Below, piece by piece: positions 1-9,500 of a stretch of 44,772 nt of DNA. Source of the DNA: Halomonas campaniensis (GTDB taxonomy: Bacteria; Pseudomonadota; Gammaproteobacteria; Pseudomonadales; Halomonadaceae); contig NZ_JACHZF010000028.1 of assembly GCF_014193375.1 (NCBI RefSeq), forward strand, positions 1 through 44,772, written 5' to 3'. The notes beneath the pieces are model-generated. The model was not told the DNA's origin. It saw only the letters and a program-made list of their open reading frames with translations, and searched no databases. Positions within the stretch are counted from its first letter, which is position 1; every line of letters starts with the position of its first letter. The translations under genes were made by a program, and so were the position numbers.

Positions 1-8
1 TTCGTCAT

Positions 9-73
9 GGCGGCTGATGCGGTTGATTCTTGTGTAGGAGCTTGAATTATAATCGATTTTCAGCCGCCTTTTT
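9..73 (+). terminator. Possible rho-independent terminator of an upstream rightward gene
   Basis: A perfect 9-bp inverted repeat (GGCGGCTGA at 9-17, TCAGCCGCC at 60-68) is followed by a run of five T on the + strand. The 42-nt loop is longer than usual. It contains a self-complementary ATTATAAT at 46-53, so a promoter-like TATAAT can be read on both strands, and I cannot decide what that drives. The gene it would terminate lies outside the window. Confidence 0.35.
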
Positions 74-2874
74 CATGCCCGGTGCAATATCCGGGCTAGG
101 TGGAAGCCCTGTCCGAATGCGATGCCATAGGATTTCAGCAAGGGAAGCAGGGCCTCCTGGTCGACGAATTCGGCAATGGCCTGCTTGCCGAAACCTGCAG
201 CGATATCGGCGATGGCCCTGACGATCACCCGGCTCTCTGCGCTGACCGGCAGGTTGCGGATGAAACTGCCGTCGATCTTGATGAAGTCCACGGGCAGCTG
301 GCCCAGGTAGTGGAAGCTGCTGAAGCCCACGCCGAAGTCGTCAAGCGCGGTGCGGCAGCCCAGGTCGCGAATGGCCTGCAGGACGCCCCGGGCGGTGGAG
401 AAGTCGGTGACGGCGGCGGTCTCGGTGATCTCGAGGATCAGGTAGTTGGGGTCCGCGCCGCTGGCCGCGATCTCGTCGGCCAGGTACTGCTTGAGCCCGT
501 CGTCGTGCAGTGACTGCCCCGAGAGGTTCACCGCGAGGCTGACGCCGCGGTCCCTCAGCTGGCCCAGTAGCGAGAGACTGCGATGCAGCACCCAGCGGTC
601 CAGCGGGATGATCTGCCCGCTGCGCTCGGCGACCGGGATGAATCGCCCCGGCGAGATCAGCTCGCCATCGTCATCGCGCATCCGCAGCAGCACCTCGTAG
701 TGCCGGACATCGCGATCCTCCAGGCGGACGATGGGCTGTACCATCAGCTCGAAGGCGTCCTCCTCTAGGGCGCGGTGCACGCGCCCCTCCCAGTAGACCC
801 GTTCCTGAAGCTCGTCCTTGGCGTTTTCCACCGTCGAGAGCAGGTGCCAGCGCTGGGTGCCCGAGCCCTTGGCCTTGTACATCGCCATGTCGGCACTGGC
901 CATCAGGTCGATCGGGTTGTCGCCGTGGCTCGGGAAGAGGGCGATGCCCGTACTCGCAGCGACGCGGTGGCGCCTCTCCCCCGCGTTGAAGCCGATGGAC
1001 TCCAGCACCTGGTTGAGCTGCTGGGCGACGCGAACGGCCAGGTCTTCATCGGCCCCCTCCAGCAGCAGGGCGAACTCGTCCCCCCCCAGTCGGGCGATGG
1101 TGCCGCGGTGGCCGAACTCCTCGAACAGCACGCCGGCGACCCTGCGCAGCAGCTGGTCGCCGGCCTGGTGGCCGCTCAGCTCGTTGATGTCCTTGAACTG
1201 GTCCAGGTCCATCATCAGCAGGGCGCCATGCCGGCCACGCTTCAGCGCGGCGCAGAGCGCATCCTGGAAGTAGCGGCGGTTGAACAGTCCGGTCAGGGGA
1301 TCGCGCTCGGCCAGCCAGGTGAGCCGTGCCTCCGCGGCCTTGCGCTCGGTGATATCGAGGCCGACAGAGATCCGTGCAGGCCGCCCGTTGGCGCCGGCGG
1401 GCAGGGGGGCGTGGTACCAGGCGATGGTGCGCTGGCGGCCATCCGTGGTTTCCAGGGTCCGCTCCTCCTGAGGCGCGCCGGGAGGCGCCATCGACAGGGC
1501 AGCAGTCTCGGGAGGGAAGACATCGTCGAAGAGGCGCTTGAGCAGCATTTCCTCCCGGGTGGCCATGATCGAGAGCGCATAGTCATTGACCAGGGTGATC
1601 CGCCCGTCGGCATCCTGGGTGACGATGAACACCCTTGCCGTGTCGAGCAGGCTGCCGATGAAGTCGCGCTCGCGGGCCAGCTCGTCGACCCGCTCGGCCA
1701 GCTGCTCGCCGCGTGCCGTGACCTCCTGTTCCAGGGCCTCCAGCTGGTCGGCGAGCGCCAGGGTGGTGCCCTCCAGGATATCGATCTCGTCGGCGAGGCG
1801 GCGCCTGGGGCGGCGGATAGCCGTGCGGGCCTCGGCAAACCTTCCCTGGGCCAGGGTCGGCAGGACACTCGAGATCCGCCTGAGGCGCGCCATGGGGGTC
1901 AACAGGATGGCCAGCAGCAGCAGTTCGGCGGCGAGCCATCCCCCCAGGCCGACCAGGATCAGGTTGCGGGTATCCTGGTGGATGGCGCGGATCTGCTGGG
2001 TGATGTCGGACGCCATCAGGAAATAACCGATGGTCCGCCGGTCGCCGTCATCATCCATGCGCACGGCGCTGAGCTCGATGTCGTTGCCCCGATGCTTCAG
2101 GCGCAGCGGCACGTCGACCAGCTCACGAATCGACGCCTGCTGCGAGGCCTCCCTGAGCATGGGCAGGTTCTGTTCCTGTCGGGTCAGGGCCACGAGGTGG
2201 CCACGCCATCCTGCCAGGTAGCGCTCGGACTCCAGGTCGCGAGAGGCCATGGGGCCGACGACCAGCAGTGCCACGTCGCTCTCGGAGACCTGCTGGGCCT
2301 GGCGGGTCACATCGGCCAGGGAGCGGGAGAGGATGACGGTACCGGCACTCTCGCCCTCGACCAGCACCGGCACGGCGGCATACTGGCGGCAGTCCGTGGA
2401 GCAGCGCAGGGCGGTGAGGGGCATCTCGGAGACCATGACCTGGCGCACCCACTCCTGGATCGGTCGTTCGTTCTCTGCCTGGCTCTCTCCCCAGTCGGCC
2501 TGCTGGATGCCCTGGGCGTCGAAAATCAGGATCTCGTCGACACCACCCTCGAGTTGCAGGGTGGGCCACTGGGCCGCCAGCGCATCGAGGATATCGCCAT
2601 TCTCGCCCTCCTCCAGGGCGTGACCGAGGCCCTGAGCGGCTGCGGCCAACGCGGCCAGCTGGCGCAGGCTCTCCTCCGAGCGTGACAGGGCTAGGCGGAT
2701 CTCCCGCACCTGGCGCTCCCCGTGCTGCGCGCGGCTCTCCTCGAACTGGCGCGTCAGGTTGGCATGGCCCAGCCAGGAGAAGAGCAGCACCAGTGCCAGC
2801 AGCAGCAGGCTGTTCAGGGCGATGACCCGCCAGGTCAGGCTGAGGCGGGTCTTGTGGGCCTTGGGGTTGCTCAT
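73..2874 (-). CDS. Membrane sensor with Cache, PAS, GGDEF and EAL domains (c-di-GMP turnover)
   Basis: A 933-residue predicted inner-membrane c-di-GMP enzyme. Two transmembrane segments (about 16-36 and 300-325) enclose a periplasmic region of some 260 residues that looks like a double Cache sensor. A PAS domain (about 400-510) follows, then GGDEF with intact GGDEF near 596, and EAL with the functional variant EVL in EVLLR near 725. The EAL domain keeps DDFGVGF and the K..AE motif. No RxxD inhibitory site precedes GGDEF (the stretch reads HRGTIARLGGDEF). The frame is open to 3066, but I choose ATG 2874 (MSNPKAHK) because TM1 follows directly and the longer form overlaps the upstream gene. It lies 44 nt downstream of the barrel gene, so it is probably the last gene of a three-gene operon whose periplasmic protein may feed this sensor (inference). 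Confidence 0.9.
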   Translation of the reverse strand: MSNPKAHKTRLSLTWRVIALNSLLLLALVLLFSWLGHANLTRQFEESRAQHGERQVREIRLALSRSEESLRQLAALAAAAQGLGHALEEGENGDILDALAAQWPTLQLEGGVDEILIFDAQGIQQADWGESQAENERPIQEWVRQVMVSEMPLTALRCSTDCRQYAAVPVLVEGESAGTVILSRSLADVTRQAQQVSESDVALLVVGPMASRDLESERYLAGWRGHLVALTRQEQNLPMLREASQQASIRELVDVPLRLKHRGNDIELSAVRMDDDGDRRTIGYFLMASDITQQIRAIHQDTRNLILVGLGGWLAAELLLLAILLTPMARLRRISSVLPTLAQGRFAEARTAIRRPRRRLADEIDILEGTTLALADQLEALEQEVTARGEQLAERVDELARERDFIGSLLDTARVFIVTQDADGRITLVNDYALSIMATREEMLLKRLFDDVFPPETAALSMAPPGAPQEERTLETTDGRQRTIAWYHAPLPAGANGRPARISVGLDITERKAAEARLTWLAERDPLTGLFNRRYFQDALCAALKRGRHGALLMMDLDQFKDINELSGHQAGDQLLRRVAGVLFEEFGHRGTIARLGGDEFALLLEGADEDLAVRVAQQLNQVLESIGFNAGERRHRVAASTGIALFPSHGDNPIDLMASADMAMYKAKGSGTQRWHLLSTVENAKDELQERVYWEGRVHRALEEDAFELMVQPIVRLEDRDVRHYEVLLRMRDDDGELISPGRFIPVAERSGQIIPLDRWVLHRSLSLLGQLRDRGVSLAVNLSGQSLHDDGLKQYLADEIAASGADPNYLILEITETAAVTDFSTARGVLQAIRDLGCRTALDDFGVGFSSFHYLGQLPVDFIKIDGSFIRNLPVSAESRVIVRAIADIAAGFGKQAIAEFVDQEALLPLLKSYGIAFGQGFHLARILHRA

Positions 2875-2918
2875 TCCTGGGGTTCCCAAACCATGGATGC
2901 CAGCCACTTCAGCGCCTG

Positions 2919-4139
2919 TCAGAAGCGTAGCGAGAGCTGGAAGAGCAGCATGTTCCAGCGCCGGCGGGTCTCCGAGGGGTCGGGGTTGTCCTGGATCGGC
3001 AGCCAGCCGGTGCCATCCACATGGTGATACTCGGCCGCCATCATGACCCGGGGGTTGAGGTTCCACTGCAGCCCCAGGGTCACATCCTGGGCGAACTGGC
3101 TGTGGGCCGGGCCGGCGCCGCTGGCCTCGAACGCCGTGCCCGAGCGGTCGTCACGGTTGCTGATCAGGCTGTCGTAGCGCACCAGCCACTGCCAGCTGTC
3201 ATGGAAGCGGCGGGTGTACTGCAGGTACCAGCTCTCGCCGGTGACATCGAAGTTCACGGCGGGGTTGTTGAAGTTCTCGAGTCCGGAATTCCGCCAGGCA
3301 TATTCGCCCGTCAGGCTCCAGTTCTCCGCGTTGTACTGCAACGAGAGGACCCAGGGCTTGAAGTAGAAGTCCCCATCACTGAGCCCCGGCAACGAGGAGT
3401 CAAAGCGCGCATTGGCATCAGCCGCGCTGATGGCGGCAACGACACGGCCTCCATCGTGCTCGTAGCGGATCTGGCCAATGGCGGAGCGTTTCGGGTCGAG
3501 TGACCCCGGTACGTTATCCAGGCGAAGGGTGCTTCGCAGGTCGTCACCGGCCTGCGGGTCACCGATACCGATCTGGGCGCGAAGGGTGCCGGTGGGAACC
3601 CGCTCCTCCATGTAGACGGCCAGGCCATCTCCCGATAGTGCCAGCGATCTCGTCCGGTCGAAGTAGATGGACTGGGGCAGCAGGATGCCGGGGCGAGTGA
3701 AGGCCACGTCACGCGTCTGGTTGTAGAAGCCGAAGGGGTTCTTGCTGCGGCCGAGCTGAACGCCAAAGGTACGCTGCTGGTTGGAGACCATCTGGTAGTC
3801 CACCACTCCGTAATCCAGAACCGGCTTGGCATCGCTGCCGTCGCCGCCGGCACGGCGGCTGAGCACCTGGGCGGCGATCAGCACGTCCTGATGGGGGCGG
3901 ATCGAGGCGTTGGCCCCGATCTCGGTGTACTTCAGGCTGCCGCCGTCACTGCTGCTGGGGCCGAAGAAGTCATTGCGGTCGGTGATCACCAGGGCCTGGC
4001 TGAGGAAGCCATGCAGCTGCAGGGTATCCAGCATGTCGCTCTCCGCCGCAGCCGGGTCCGGGCCGGCGATCAGCAGCAGGGAGCCGGCCGCGACGGCGAC
4101 ACAGCGGTTACTCCACCGAAATGACTTGGACGCGATCAT
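2919..4139 (-). CDS. Outer-membrane beta-barrel (porin-like) protein
   Basis: A 406-residue predicted outer-membrane protein. It has an N-terminal signal peptide with a hydrophobic core AVAAGSLLLIAG and an AAAES-type cleavage region. Amphipathic strands rich in Trp, Tyr and Gly follow, and the chain ends in Phe (LSLRF), the usual barrel-assembly signal. I chose ATG 4139 over 4172 because GGGAG lies at the right distance upstream and the signal peptide begins there. It overlaps the end of the small periplasmic-binding gene by 32 nt, so the two are probably translationally coupled. Substrate is unknown. The phosphate-binding-like neighbour suggests an anion, but that is inference. The long N-terminal strand region resembles FusA/OprP-like porins only in general character. 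Confidence 0.8.
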   Translation of the reverse strand: MIASKSFRWSNRCVAVAAGSLLLIAGPDPAAAESDMLDTLQLHGFLSQALVITDRNDFFGPSSSDGGSLKYTEIGANASIRPHQDVLIAAQVLSRRAGGDGSDAKPVLDYGVVDYQMVSNQQRTFGVQLGRSKNPFGFYNQTRDVAFTRPGILLPQSIYFDRTRSLALSGDGLAVYMEERVPTGTLRAQIGIGDPQAGDDLRSTLRLDNVPGSLDPKRSAIGQIRYEHDGGRVVAAISAADANARFDSSLPGLSDGDFYFKPWVLSLQYNAENWSLTGEYAWRNSGLENFNNPAVNFDVTGESWYLQYTRRFHDSWQWLVRYDSLISNRDDRSGTAFEASGAGPAHSQFAQDVTLGLQWNLNPRVMMAAEYHHVDGTGWLPIQDNPDPSETRRRWNMLLFQLSLRF

Positions 4140-4542
4140 CCAGATACTCCCTTTCCAGATAGCCCAGGGCACCGGGGGTGCTGGCGATGCGTTCGCGCAT
4201 CTCTACCTGGGTGAAGACTCGTGTGGGTGCCTGACCGGTGCCGGAGAAGACCATGCGGTCCCAGGCCAGCTGCAGCTGGTGCGGGAAGACGGCCAGTCGC
4301 TCCTTGGCGAAACGCGAATGCAGGGGATGATCATTGGCCAGCACGAAGACGCGGACCGCCTGGCCGTCCGGCCAGGTGCGCTGGCGCATGGCGAAGATCG
4401 CACGGGTGGTGTCGCGGGTCAGCTGGCGGGTGTTGACGTCGGCATGGGCCACCAGCAGCACCGGTGACTCGTCGGCCACGACGGGCGCCGGCCCCGCCAG
4501 CACCAGCAGGGCGAGGAGCAGGCAATGCCTCAGCCACGCCAC
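4108..4542 (-). CDS. Small PstS-like periplasmic substrate-binding protein
   Basis: A 144-residue secreted protein with a clear signal peptide (HCLLLALLVLAGPAPVVA). The mature part resembles one lobe of phosphate-type ABC substrate-binding proteins: it has the segment TTRAIFAMRQRTWPDGQ, which matches the typical 'I..IF.G....W.DG' block, and a terminal GALGYLE block. Full PstS proteins are about twice this length, and no permease or ATPase gene is adjacent, so a sensing role is more likely than transport. The start is GTG at 4542, supported by GAGG seven bases upstream. It heads the operon with the porin-like and Cache-GGDEF-EAL genes. Ligand is unproven. Confidence 0.8.
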   Translation of the reverse strand: MAWLRHCLLLALLVLAGPAPVVADESPVLLVAHADVNTRQLTRDTTRAIFAMRQRTWPDGQAVRVFVLANDHPLHSRFAKERLAVFPHQLQLAWDRMVFSGTGQAPTRVFTQVEMRERIASTPGALGYLEREYLDDRVQVISVE

Positions 4543-4866
4543 TTGCCGGCCTCATGGCGGCGGAAGGGGGCGCATCGTGCTGCCGCTCGATGAGGGCGCG
4601 ACGAGACAGGAGTCAACATGGTGTATCGGGTTCCCTGTAAGGTGATCCACGTCGGCCCCGGGGCGGTGGCGGCGGATGACCGCCGGCCGCCGGCATGGGG
4701 TCCGTGATGCCTCTATCCTGCGTAAACCGCGTGGCCGTTCGAATGATCCCGTGGCATGTCGTGGTTCTCGTGCCTCGACTGTGCCGGTTTGGCCATCATG
4801 TCCGAATACGCTACATCACTGGAATTCAATGTAAAGCAGTTTGCTTCAACGGGGGAGAAAGGAGGG
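4543..4866. other. Divergent-side intergenic region upstream of the PstS-like gene
   Basis: A 324-bp gap between the start of the leftward sensor operon and the end of nhaD. It should hold the promoter of the leftward operon, but no convincing -35/-10 pair stands out on the minus strand. The best fragments are a TTGACT (complement of 4611-4616) and a TTTACA (complement of 4829-4834) without good partners. It also contains one small open frame with a good ribosome-binding site on the + strand (4618-4707, listed separately). Confidence 0.5.
4618..4707 (+). CDS. Possible 29-residue small protein (unrecognised)
   Basis: ATG at 4618 is preceded by AGGAG with a 5-nt spacer, a better ribosome-binding site than chance would usually give in an intergenic region. 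The 29-codon frame begins MVYRVPCKV and ends in a Pro-rich PPAWGP. It has no membrane segment and no recognisable family. There is no obvious promoter, and the G+C-rich codons do not prove coding. Treat as a candidate only. Confidence 0.2.
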   Translation: MVYRVPCKVIHVGPGAVAADDRRPPAWGP

Positions 4867-4892
4867 CTGCCCGGCGGCGTGCCGCCGGGCAG
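4867..4892 (-). terminator. Rho-independent terminator of nhaD
   Basis: A perfect 12-bp stem (CTGCCCGGCGGC at 4867-4878, GCCGCCGGGCAG at 4881-4892) with a 2-nt gap sits 5 nt past the nhaD stop codon. On the minus strand it is followed by a pyrimidine-rich CCCTCCTTTCTCC rather than a pure T tract, so termination is likely but not ideal. Confidence 0.7.
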
Positions 4893-4897
4893 TGGGC

Positions 4898-6382
4898 TTA
4901 GCCGTAGATGGTGAAGCTGTGGGCATTGAGCCAGAGGTGGGTCATCACGCTGGCGATATAGCCCAGCGCGATGACCGGGGCCCAGCGCAGGTGCCCCATG
5001 AAGGTGTAGTTGCCGCGGGCCTGGCCCATCAGCGCCACGCCGGCGGCGGAGCCGATGGAGAGCAGGCTGCCGCCGACGCCGGCGGTCAGGGTGATCAGCA
5101 GCCAGTGGCCGTGGGACATCTCCGGCTGCATGGTCAGTACCGCGAACATCACCGGGATGTTGTCCACCACCGCCGAGATCAGGCCCAGGGCGATATTGGC
5201 CTGGGTGGCGCCCCAGCCGGAGTAGAGGGCCTCGGAGAGCATGCTCAGGTAGCCCATGAAGCCGAGCCCGCCGACGCACATCACCACGCCGTAGAAGAAC
5301 AGCAGGGTGTCCCACTCGGCCCGCGCCACGCGGTTGAAGACATCGAAGGGCACCACGCTGCCGAGCTGGGCCAGCTTCTTGTCATCGCCGCGGCGAGTGT
5401 AGCGGGTGCGCTTCTTCTCCAGGGAGCGCGGCAGGGTCCGGCGCAGGTAGTAGCCGAAGAACTGCAGGTAGCCGAGGCCGGTCATCATGCCCAGCACCGG
5501 CGGCAGGTGCAGCAGGGTATGGCAGGCCACGGCGGTGGCCACGGTGAGCAGGAACAGCGCGATGATGCGTCGGGCGCCCCGCTTCAGCCAGACGTCCTCC
5601 TGGACGCTGTCGGGCTTGCGGTTCTTGATGAAGGCGCTCATCACCACGGCGGGGATCAGGTAGTTGACCAGCGAGGGGACCAGCAGCTCGAAGAACTCGT
5701 AGAACTTCACCAGGCCCGCCTGCCAGACCATCAGGGTGGTGATGTCGCCGAAGGGGCTGAAGGCGCCGCCGGCGTTGGCGGCCACCACGATGTTGACGCA
5801 GCAGAGGTTGATGAAGCGCTTGTCGCCCTCGGCGACCTTGGTCACCACCGCGCACATCAGCAGGGCGGTGGTCAGGTTGTCGGCGATGGGCGAGATGACG
5901 AAGGCCAGCACCCCGGTGATCCAGAACAGCTGGCGGTAGCTGAAGCCCTTGCGGACCATCCAGGAGCGCAGGGCATCGAAGACCCGGCGCTCGTCCATGG
6001 CGTTGATGTAGGTCATCGCCACCAGCAGGAAGAGCATCAGCTCGGTGAATTCGAGCAGGGTCTCGCGGAAGGCGTGCTCGGCCTCCGCCGGCATGCCGGC
6101 CTGGACGTAGACCCAGCCGATCAGCGACCAGATGATGCCGGCGGCCACCAGCACGGGCTTGGACTTGCGCATGTGCAGCTTCTCCTCGCCCATCACGAGG
6201 GCATAGGCGAGGACGAAGATACTCACGGCCACCAGGCCAACCAGGGAGCCCGTCATGTCCAGCGCACCGGTCACCGCGTGGGCGGAGGGGCTGAACAGCA
6301 GGCCGAGAACAGCGAGCACGAGGAATCCTGGCCACCAGGCGGGGCGCCGGGGCCGTTGGGTTGAGCGACAGGTTGTCAGCAT
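4898..6382 (-). CDS. nhaD: Na+/H+ antiporter, NhaD type
   Basis: A 494-residue polytopic inner-membrane protein of the NhaD family (ion transporter superfamily). It exchanges cytoplasmic Na+ (or Li+) for external H+, a standard part of salt and alkaline tolerance in halophiles. An N-terminal signal-like hydrophobic segment (FLVLAVLGLLF, then SPSAHA) precedes about 12 further membrane segments. Conserved blocks include ISPIADNLTTALL and the NAGGAFSPFGDITTLM motif typical of NhaD, and GLISAVVDNIPVMFA near the C-terminus. Length matches the family. The start is ATG 6382, with AGGA about 11 nt upstream. It appears monocistronic, with its own promoter candidate and a strong hairpin at the 3' end. 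Confidence 0.95.
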   Translation of the reverse strand: MLTTCRSTQRPRRPAWWPGFLVLAVLGLLFSPSAHAVTGALDMTGSLVGLVAVSIFVLAYALVMGEEKLHMRKSKPVLVAAGIIWSLIGWVYVQAGMPAEAEHAFRETLLEFTELMLFLLVAMTYINAMDERRVFDALRSWMVRKGFSYRQLFWITGVLAFVISPIADNLTTALLMCAVVTKVAEGDKRFINLCCVNIVVAANAGGAFSPFGDITTLMVWQAGLVKFYEFFELLVPSLVNYLIPAVVMSAFIKNRKPDSVQEDVWLKRGARRIIALFLLTVATAVACHTLLHLPPVLGMMTGLGYLQFFGYYLRRTLPRSLEKKRTRYTRRGDDKKLAQLGSVVPFDVFNRVARAEWDTLLFFYGVVMCVGGLGFMGYLSMLSEALYSGWGATQANIALGLISAVVDNIPVMFAVLTMQPEMSHGHWLLITLTAGVGGSLLSIGSAAGVALMGQARGNYTFMGHLRWAPVIALGYIASVMTHLWLNAHSFTIYG

Positions 6383-6433
6383 GGCTGAAGTGTCCTGAAG
6401 AGAATGGGTAGGGAAGGGGGGGAAAGCGCGTGG

Positions 6434-6460
6434 ATTCTAGCATGTCGTGATGCGACGCAA
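6434..6460 (-). promoter_or_regulatory. Candidate sigma-70 promoter of nhaD
   Basis: On the minus strand TAGAAT (6439-6434) is preceded by TGC, giving an extended -10 element. TTGCGT (6460-6455) lies 15 bp upstream, which is short; TGTTGC, two bases further out, gives 17 bp. The element lies 52 bp from the nhaD start codon. Partially self-complementary sequence around CATGT...ACATG overlaps it and could be an operator. Confidence 0.4.
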
Positions 6461-6534
6461 CATGCATCGAAATGGGTATTCCCCGGTCCCGGGCATGCCG
6501 GTTTTGCATAGCGGGTGACGCTAATGGAGGCGGC

Positions 6535-9500
6535 TCAGGGCGTGCCCTGCTGCTCGGCCCGCTCGCGCCAGGCAGCGGGGTCGGCCTCCACCATGGCCTC
6601 CTCGTCGCCTTCATCGGCCGTGCCCTGGTCGAACCAGCGTCTCGGCTGCCACAGCCTCAGTCGGGTCTCGCCATCTGCCAGGGCGAGGCCGACGCCCAGC
6701 GCGCCGAGGCGCGCATAGAAATCGCCGGACAGGTCGTCGTCGCGCATCAGCAGGTTGGCCAGCAGGGTGAGATTGCCCCCCTCCAGGCGGATGTCCCGCA
6801 TCGACACCCCCTGGTCGTCCATGGACAGCCGTGCACTGCCCTGGACCTGGCGCACCGTCAGCAGCCTGCCCAGCCAGTCTCGCTCGCGGGCACGAGCCAG
6901 GAACAGGCGCGCCAGCAGGCCGCTGTCGCGCATGGCCAACCCCAGGCGGGCACTCACCTCCAGTGGTTCCACCCAGGTCAGCCGGCCCTCCTCCAGTTCC
7001 AGGCGGGCCCACCAGCCGGCCTCGCCCTGGCCGTCGGCATCCCGGCGGGTGACGTTGTCCAGGCGCAGCAGCGAGCCGGAGGCATCGAAGTGCCGGCGGA
7101 CCAGGTCGCCCTCGCGCAGGCGTGCTTCCAGGCGCAGATCCCCCGTCAGCCGCTGGCTGGCCAGGCGCAGTTCGGTCCCGAAGGCCTGCAGCACCAGGTC
7201 CCCTCGGGCGCCCAGGCCTTCCAGTTGAAGCGTTGCCTCGAGGCTGGCACTCCCGGCGAGCAGCTCGATCCCGGCATTGTCCGGCAGGTAGGCGTTGTAG
7301 AGGGCCAGGTCGGCTACCTCGACGATGGGCAGCACCACCCGGGTGGTGAAGGTCTCGACCGCGATCTGCTCGGGGTCTACGGAGAAGGACGGTGTGGTGG
7401 TCTCCAGGGCCAGGTGGCGCCCCGCCAGCCAGGTGCGTTCCTCCTCCGCCTCGCGGCGCAGGGCGAAGCGCGGCAACGAGAGCGATAGCCGGGCCCCGGG
7501 GCGGGTTGCTTCCCCCTCGAGCCGTGCGTCGAGTTCGCCGCGCCCCTCCGCCCGGTAGTCGAGAAAGCCCACCCTGAGGTCATCGGCATCCACCCGCAGG
7601 TGGCTCGGCGCCAGCAACTGCGCGCCTGCCAGGTGCAGATCGGCTTCGAGCCGACCGCGGCCTTGCAGGCTGAGGCCATGCTCCCGGGGCAGGAAGGCGT
7701 CCAGGAAGCCCAGTCGTTCGACCGTGCCCTCCAGCACCAGCCGACCCTGGCGGGTGTCGGGCTCGTTCAGTCGGGTGAAGCGTGCCACCCGGGCCACCAG
7801 CACGCTGCGCAGGCGCTGCTCGGCCTCGGCGTTGCCTGCTGCGGCGGAAAGCGTCAGACGGCTGCCGGAGAGGTCGAGAACGCTACCGTCCAGGGTGGCG
7901 TCGTTCAGCGCCAGGTCGAGGATCATCTCGCCGGAAACCGCCTCGGCGAGCAGTTGGCCGCTGATCTCGCGGCCCGCCAGCCGGAGCTCGCCGCGGATGC
8001 GCTCGTCCTCGACTACCAGGCGGCCACGACTGCTGGCCCGGCCGGCGCTCAGTGCAAAGGGGGCTCCCTCGGGCAGGTAGGGAGCCAGCACGGCCACATC
8101 GGGCAGTGTGGCACCCTCCCAGTCGAGCGTCGCCCGCTGGGTCAGCGGCGTTTCGTTCATCCCCGGTAACTGGCCTTCGGCCTCCAGGGCCAGTCGGGCG
8201 CCCTCCAGCAGCCGTGCGCCGTCGCGGTGGCGTGTCACCCTGGCCTCCTCCAGGCGGGCGTCCAGCCGCAGTGGCCGGTCATCATCGCGCCACTCGGCGA
8301 CGAAGCTGCCGCTCCCCTCGGCGCGGACGTGGGGCAGGCTCACCCCCAGCGTGTCGCTGGTCACCGCCAGGCGGCTGCCGGCGTCGATCCGACCATCGAC
8401 CAGCCGCGCCCTGGCGCTCAGAACTCCGCCCCCGCTCAGGCCGATGCCGCGGCCCTCGAAGAGTCCCGCGAGGTACGGGTCGAGAAACCCCAGCCGGTCG
8501 AGGCGCCCGGAGAAGGCCAGCTCGCCGTCCAGTGGGGGCCGCGGGTGGTCGCGCAGGGTGTCCAGCGGCACCCGGGAGGAGAGCCGGGCGGCCTCCAGGG
8601 TCAGGTCCAGGGCCAGGGCGTCGGCCTCCTCGTCGCCGGAGACGTCGAGCCTCAGGCGAGTGCCGGAGAGGTCCAGGTGGCGGGCCTCGGGGTCCAGCAG
8701 GGGCAGGGCCAGGTGGAGCTGCAGATCGCCGCTGAGCGGCTGCTCTTGCAGGGTCAGGGCGACCCGGTCGCCTGCCAGGGTGAAGGCGCCGGAGAGCCTG
8801 CCCGTGCGGTAGGTCAGCCGGCCATCCAGGGCGGCGCGTCCGCCATCGAGCGTCAGCGGGGTGCCCTCGGGCAGGAACCGCGTCAGGGCGCGAACATCCG
8901 GCACCGTGGCTGACTGCCAGCTGAGTTCGGCCTCATCGGGCGGAGCCGGGGCGGCGGCGAGGTCCGTGGGCAGCGGGGCGGCGAGTTCGAAGCGCTGGGC
9001 CGTGAGCAGCGGCGCCGGGTCCTCGCCGCGATGCATCGCGAGGTTCTCCAGGGCCACCGTAAGCCGCCCGACCGGCGTCTCTCCAGGCTCGAGGCCCCGC
9101 CCGTCGACACTGGCCACCACGCTGCCGGCGCCCCGCAGGCGATAGGTTTCGTCGGGGAGTATCCAGGTCGGGGTGGGGCCACCCTCGCGGCTGCCTGCCA
9201 GCAGGGCGGCGTCGTCCAGGGTCACGCCGATGTCCGGGGAGTCGAGCACCAGGCGGCTCCCCGGGGTGAGTTCGCCCTCGGCGATGCTCAGCTCGGCCTC
9301 GAGGGTGCCGCGACCGGCCAGGCCAAGCCAGCCAAGCTCCGCCAGGTAGGGGTTGAAGAGGTCCCAGGCATCCGCTCGGGCCGTCAGGGCAAGCTCGCCG
9401 GAGAGAAAGCGCAGCGCCGCCTGGCCGGAGTGAGACGCGGGGTCGAAGGGTGCCGCGCTCAGGTCGGCGGCCAGGGCAATGCCGTCGGCCAGCTGACGTC

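Noticed and set aside
775..2685. Long rightward open frame opposite the GGDEF-EAL gene
   Set aside because: Gln- and Gly-rich translation without any domain; it is the antisense shadow of a gene with intact catalytic motifs.
4841..6364. Rightward open frame of about 500 codons opposite nhaD
   Set aside because: His/Gln/Gly-rich low-complexity product typical of antisense in high-G+C DNA; nhaD on the other strand is unmistakable.
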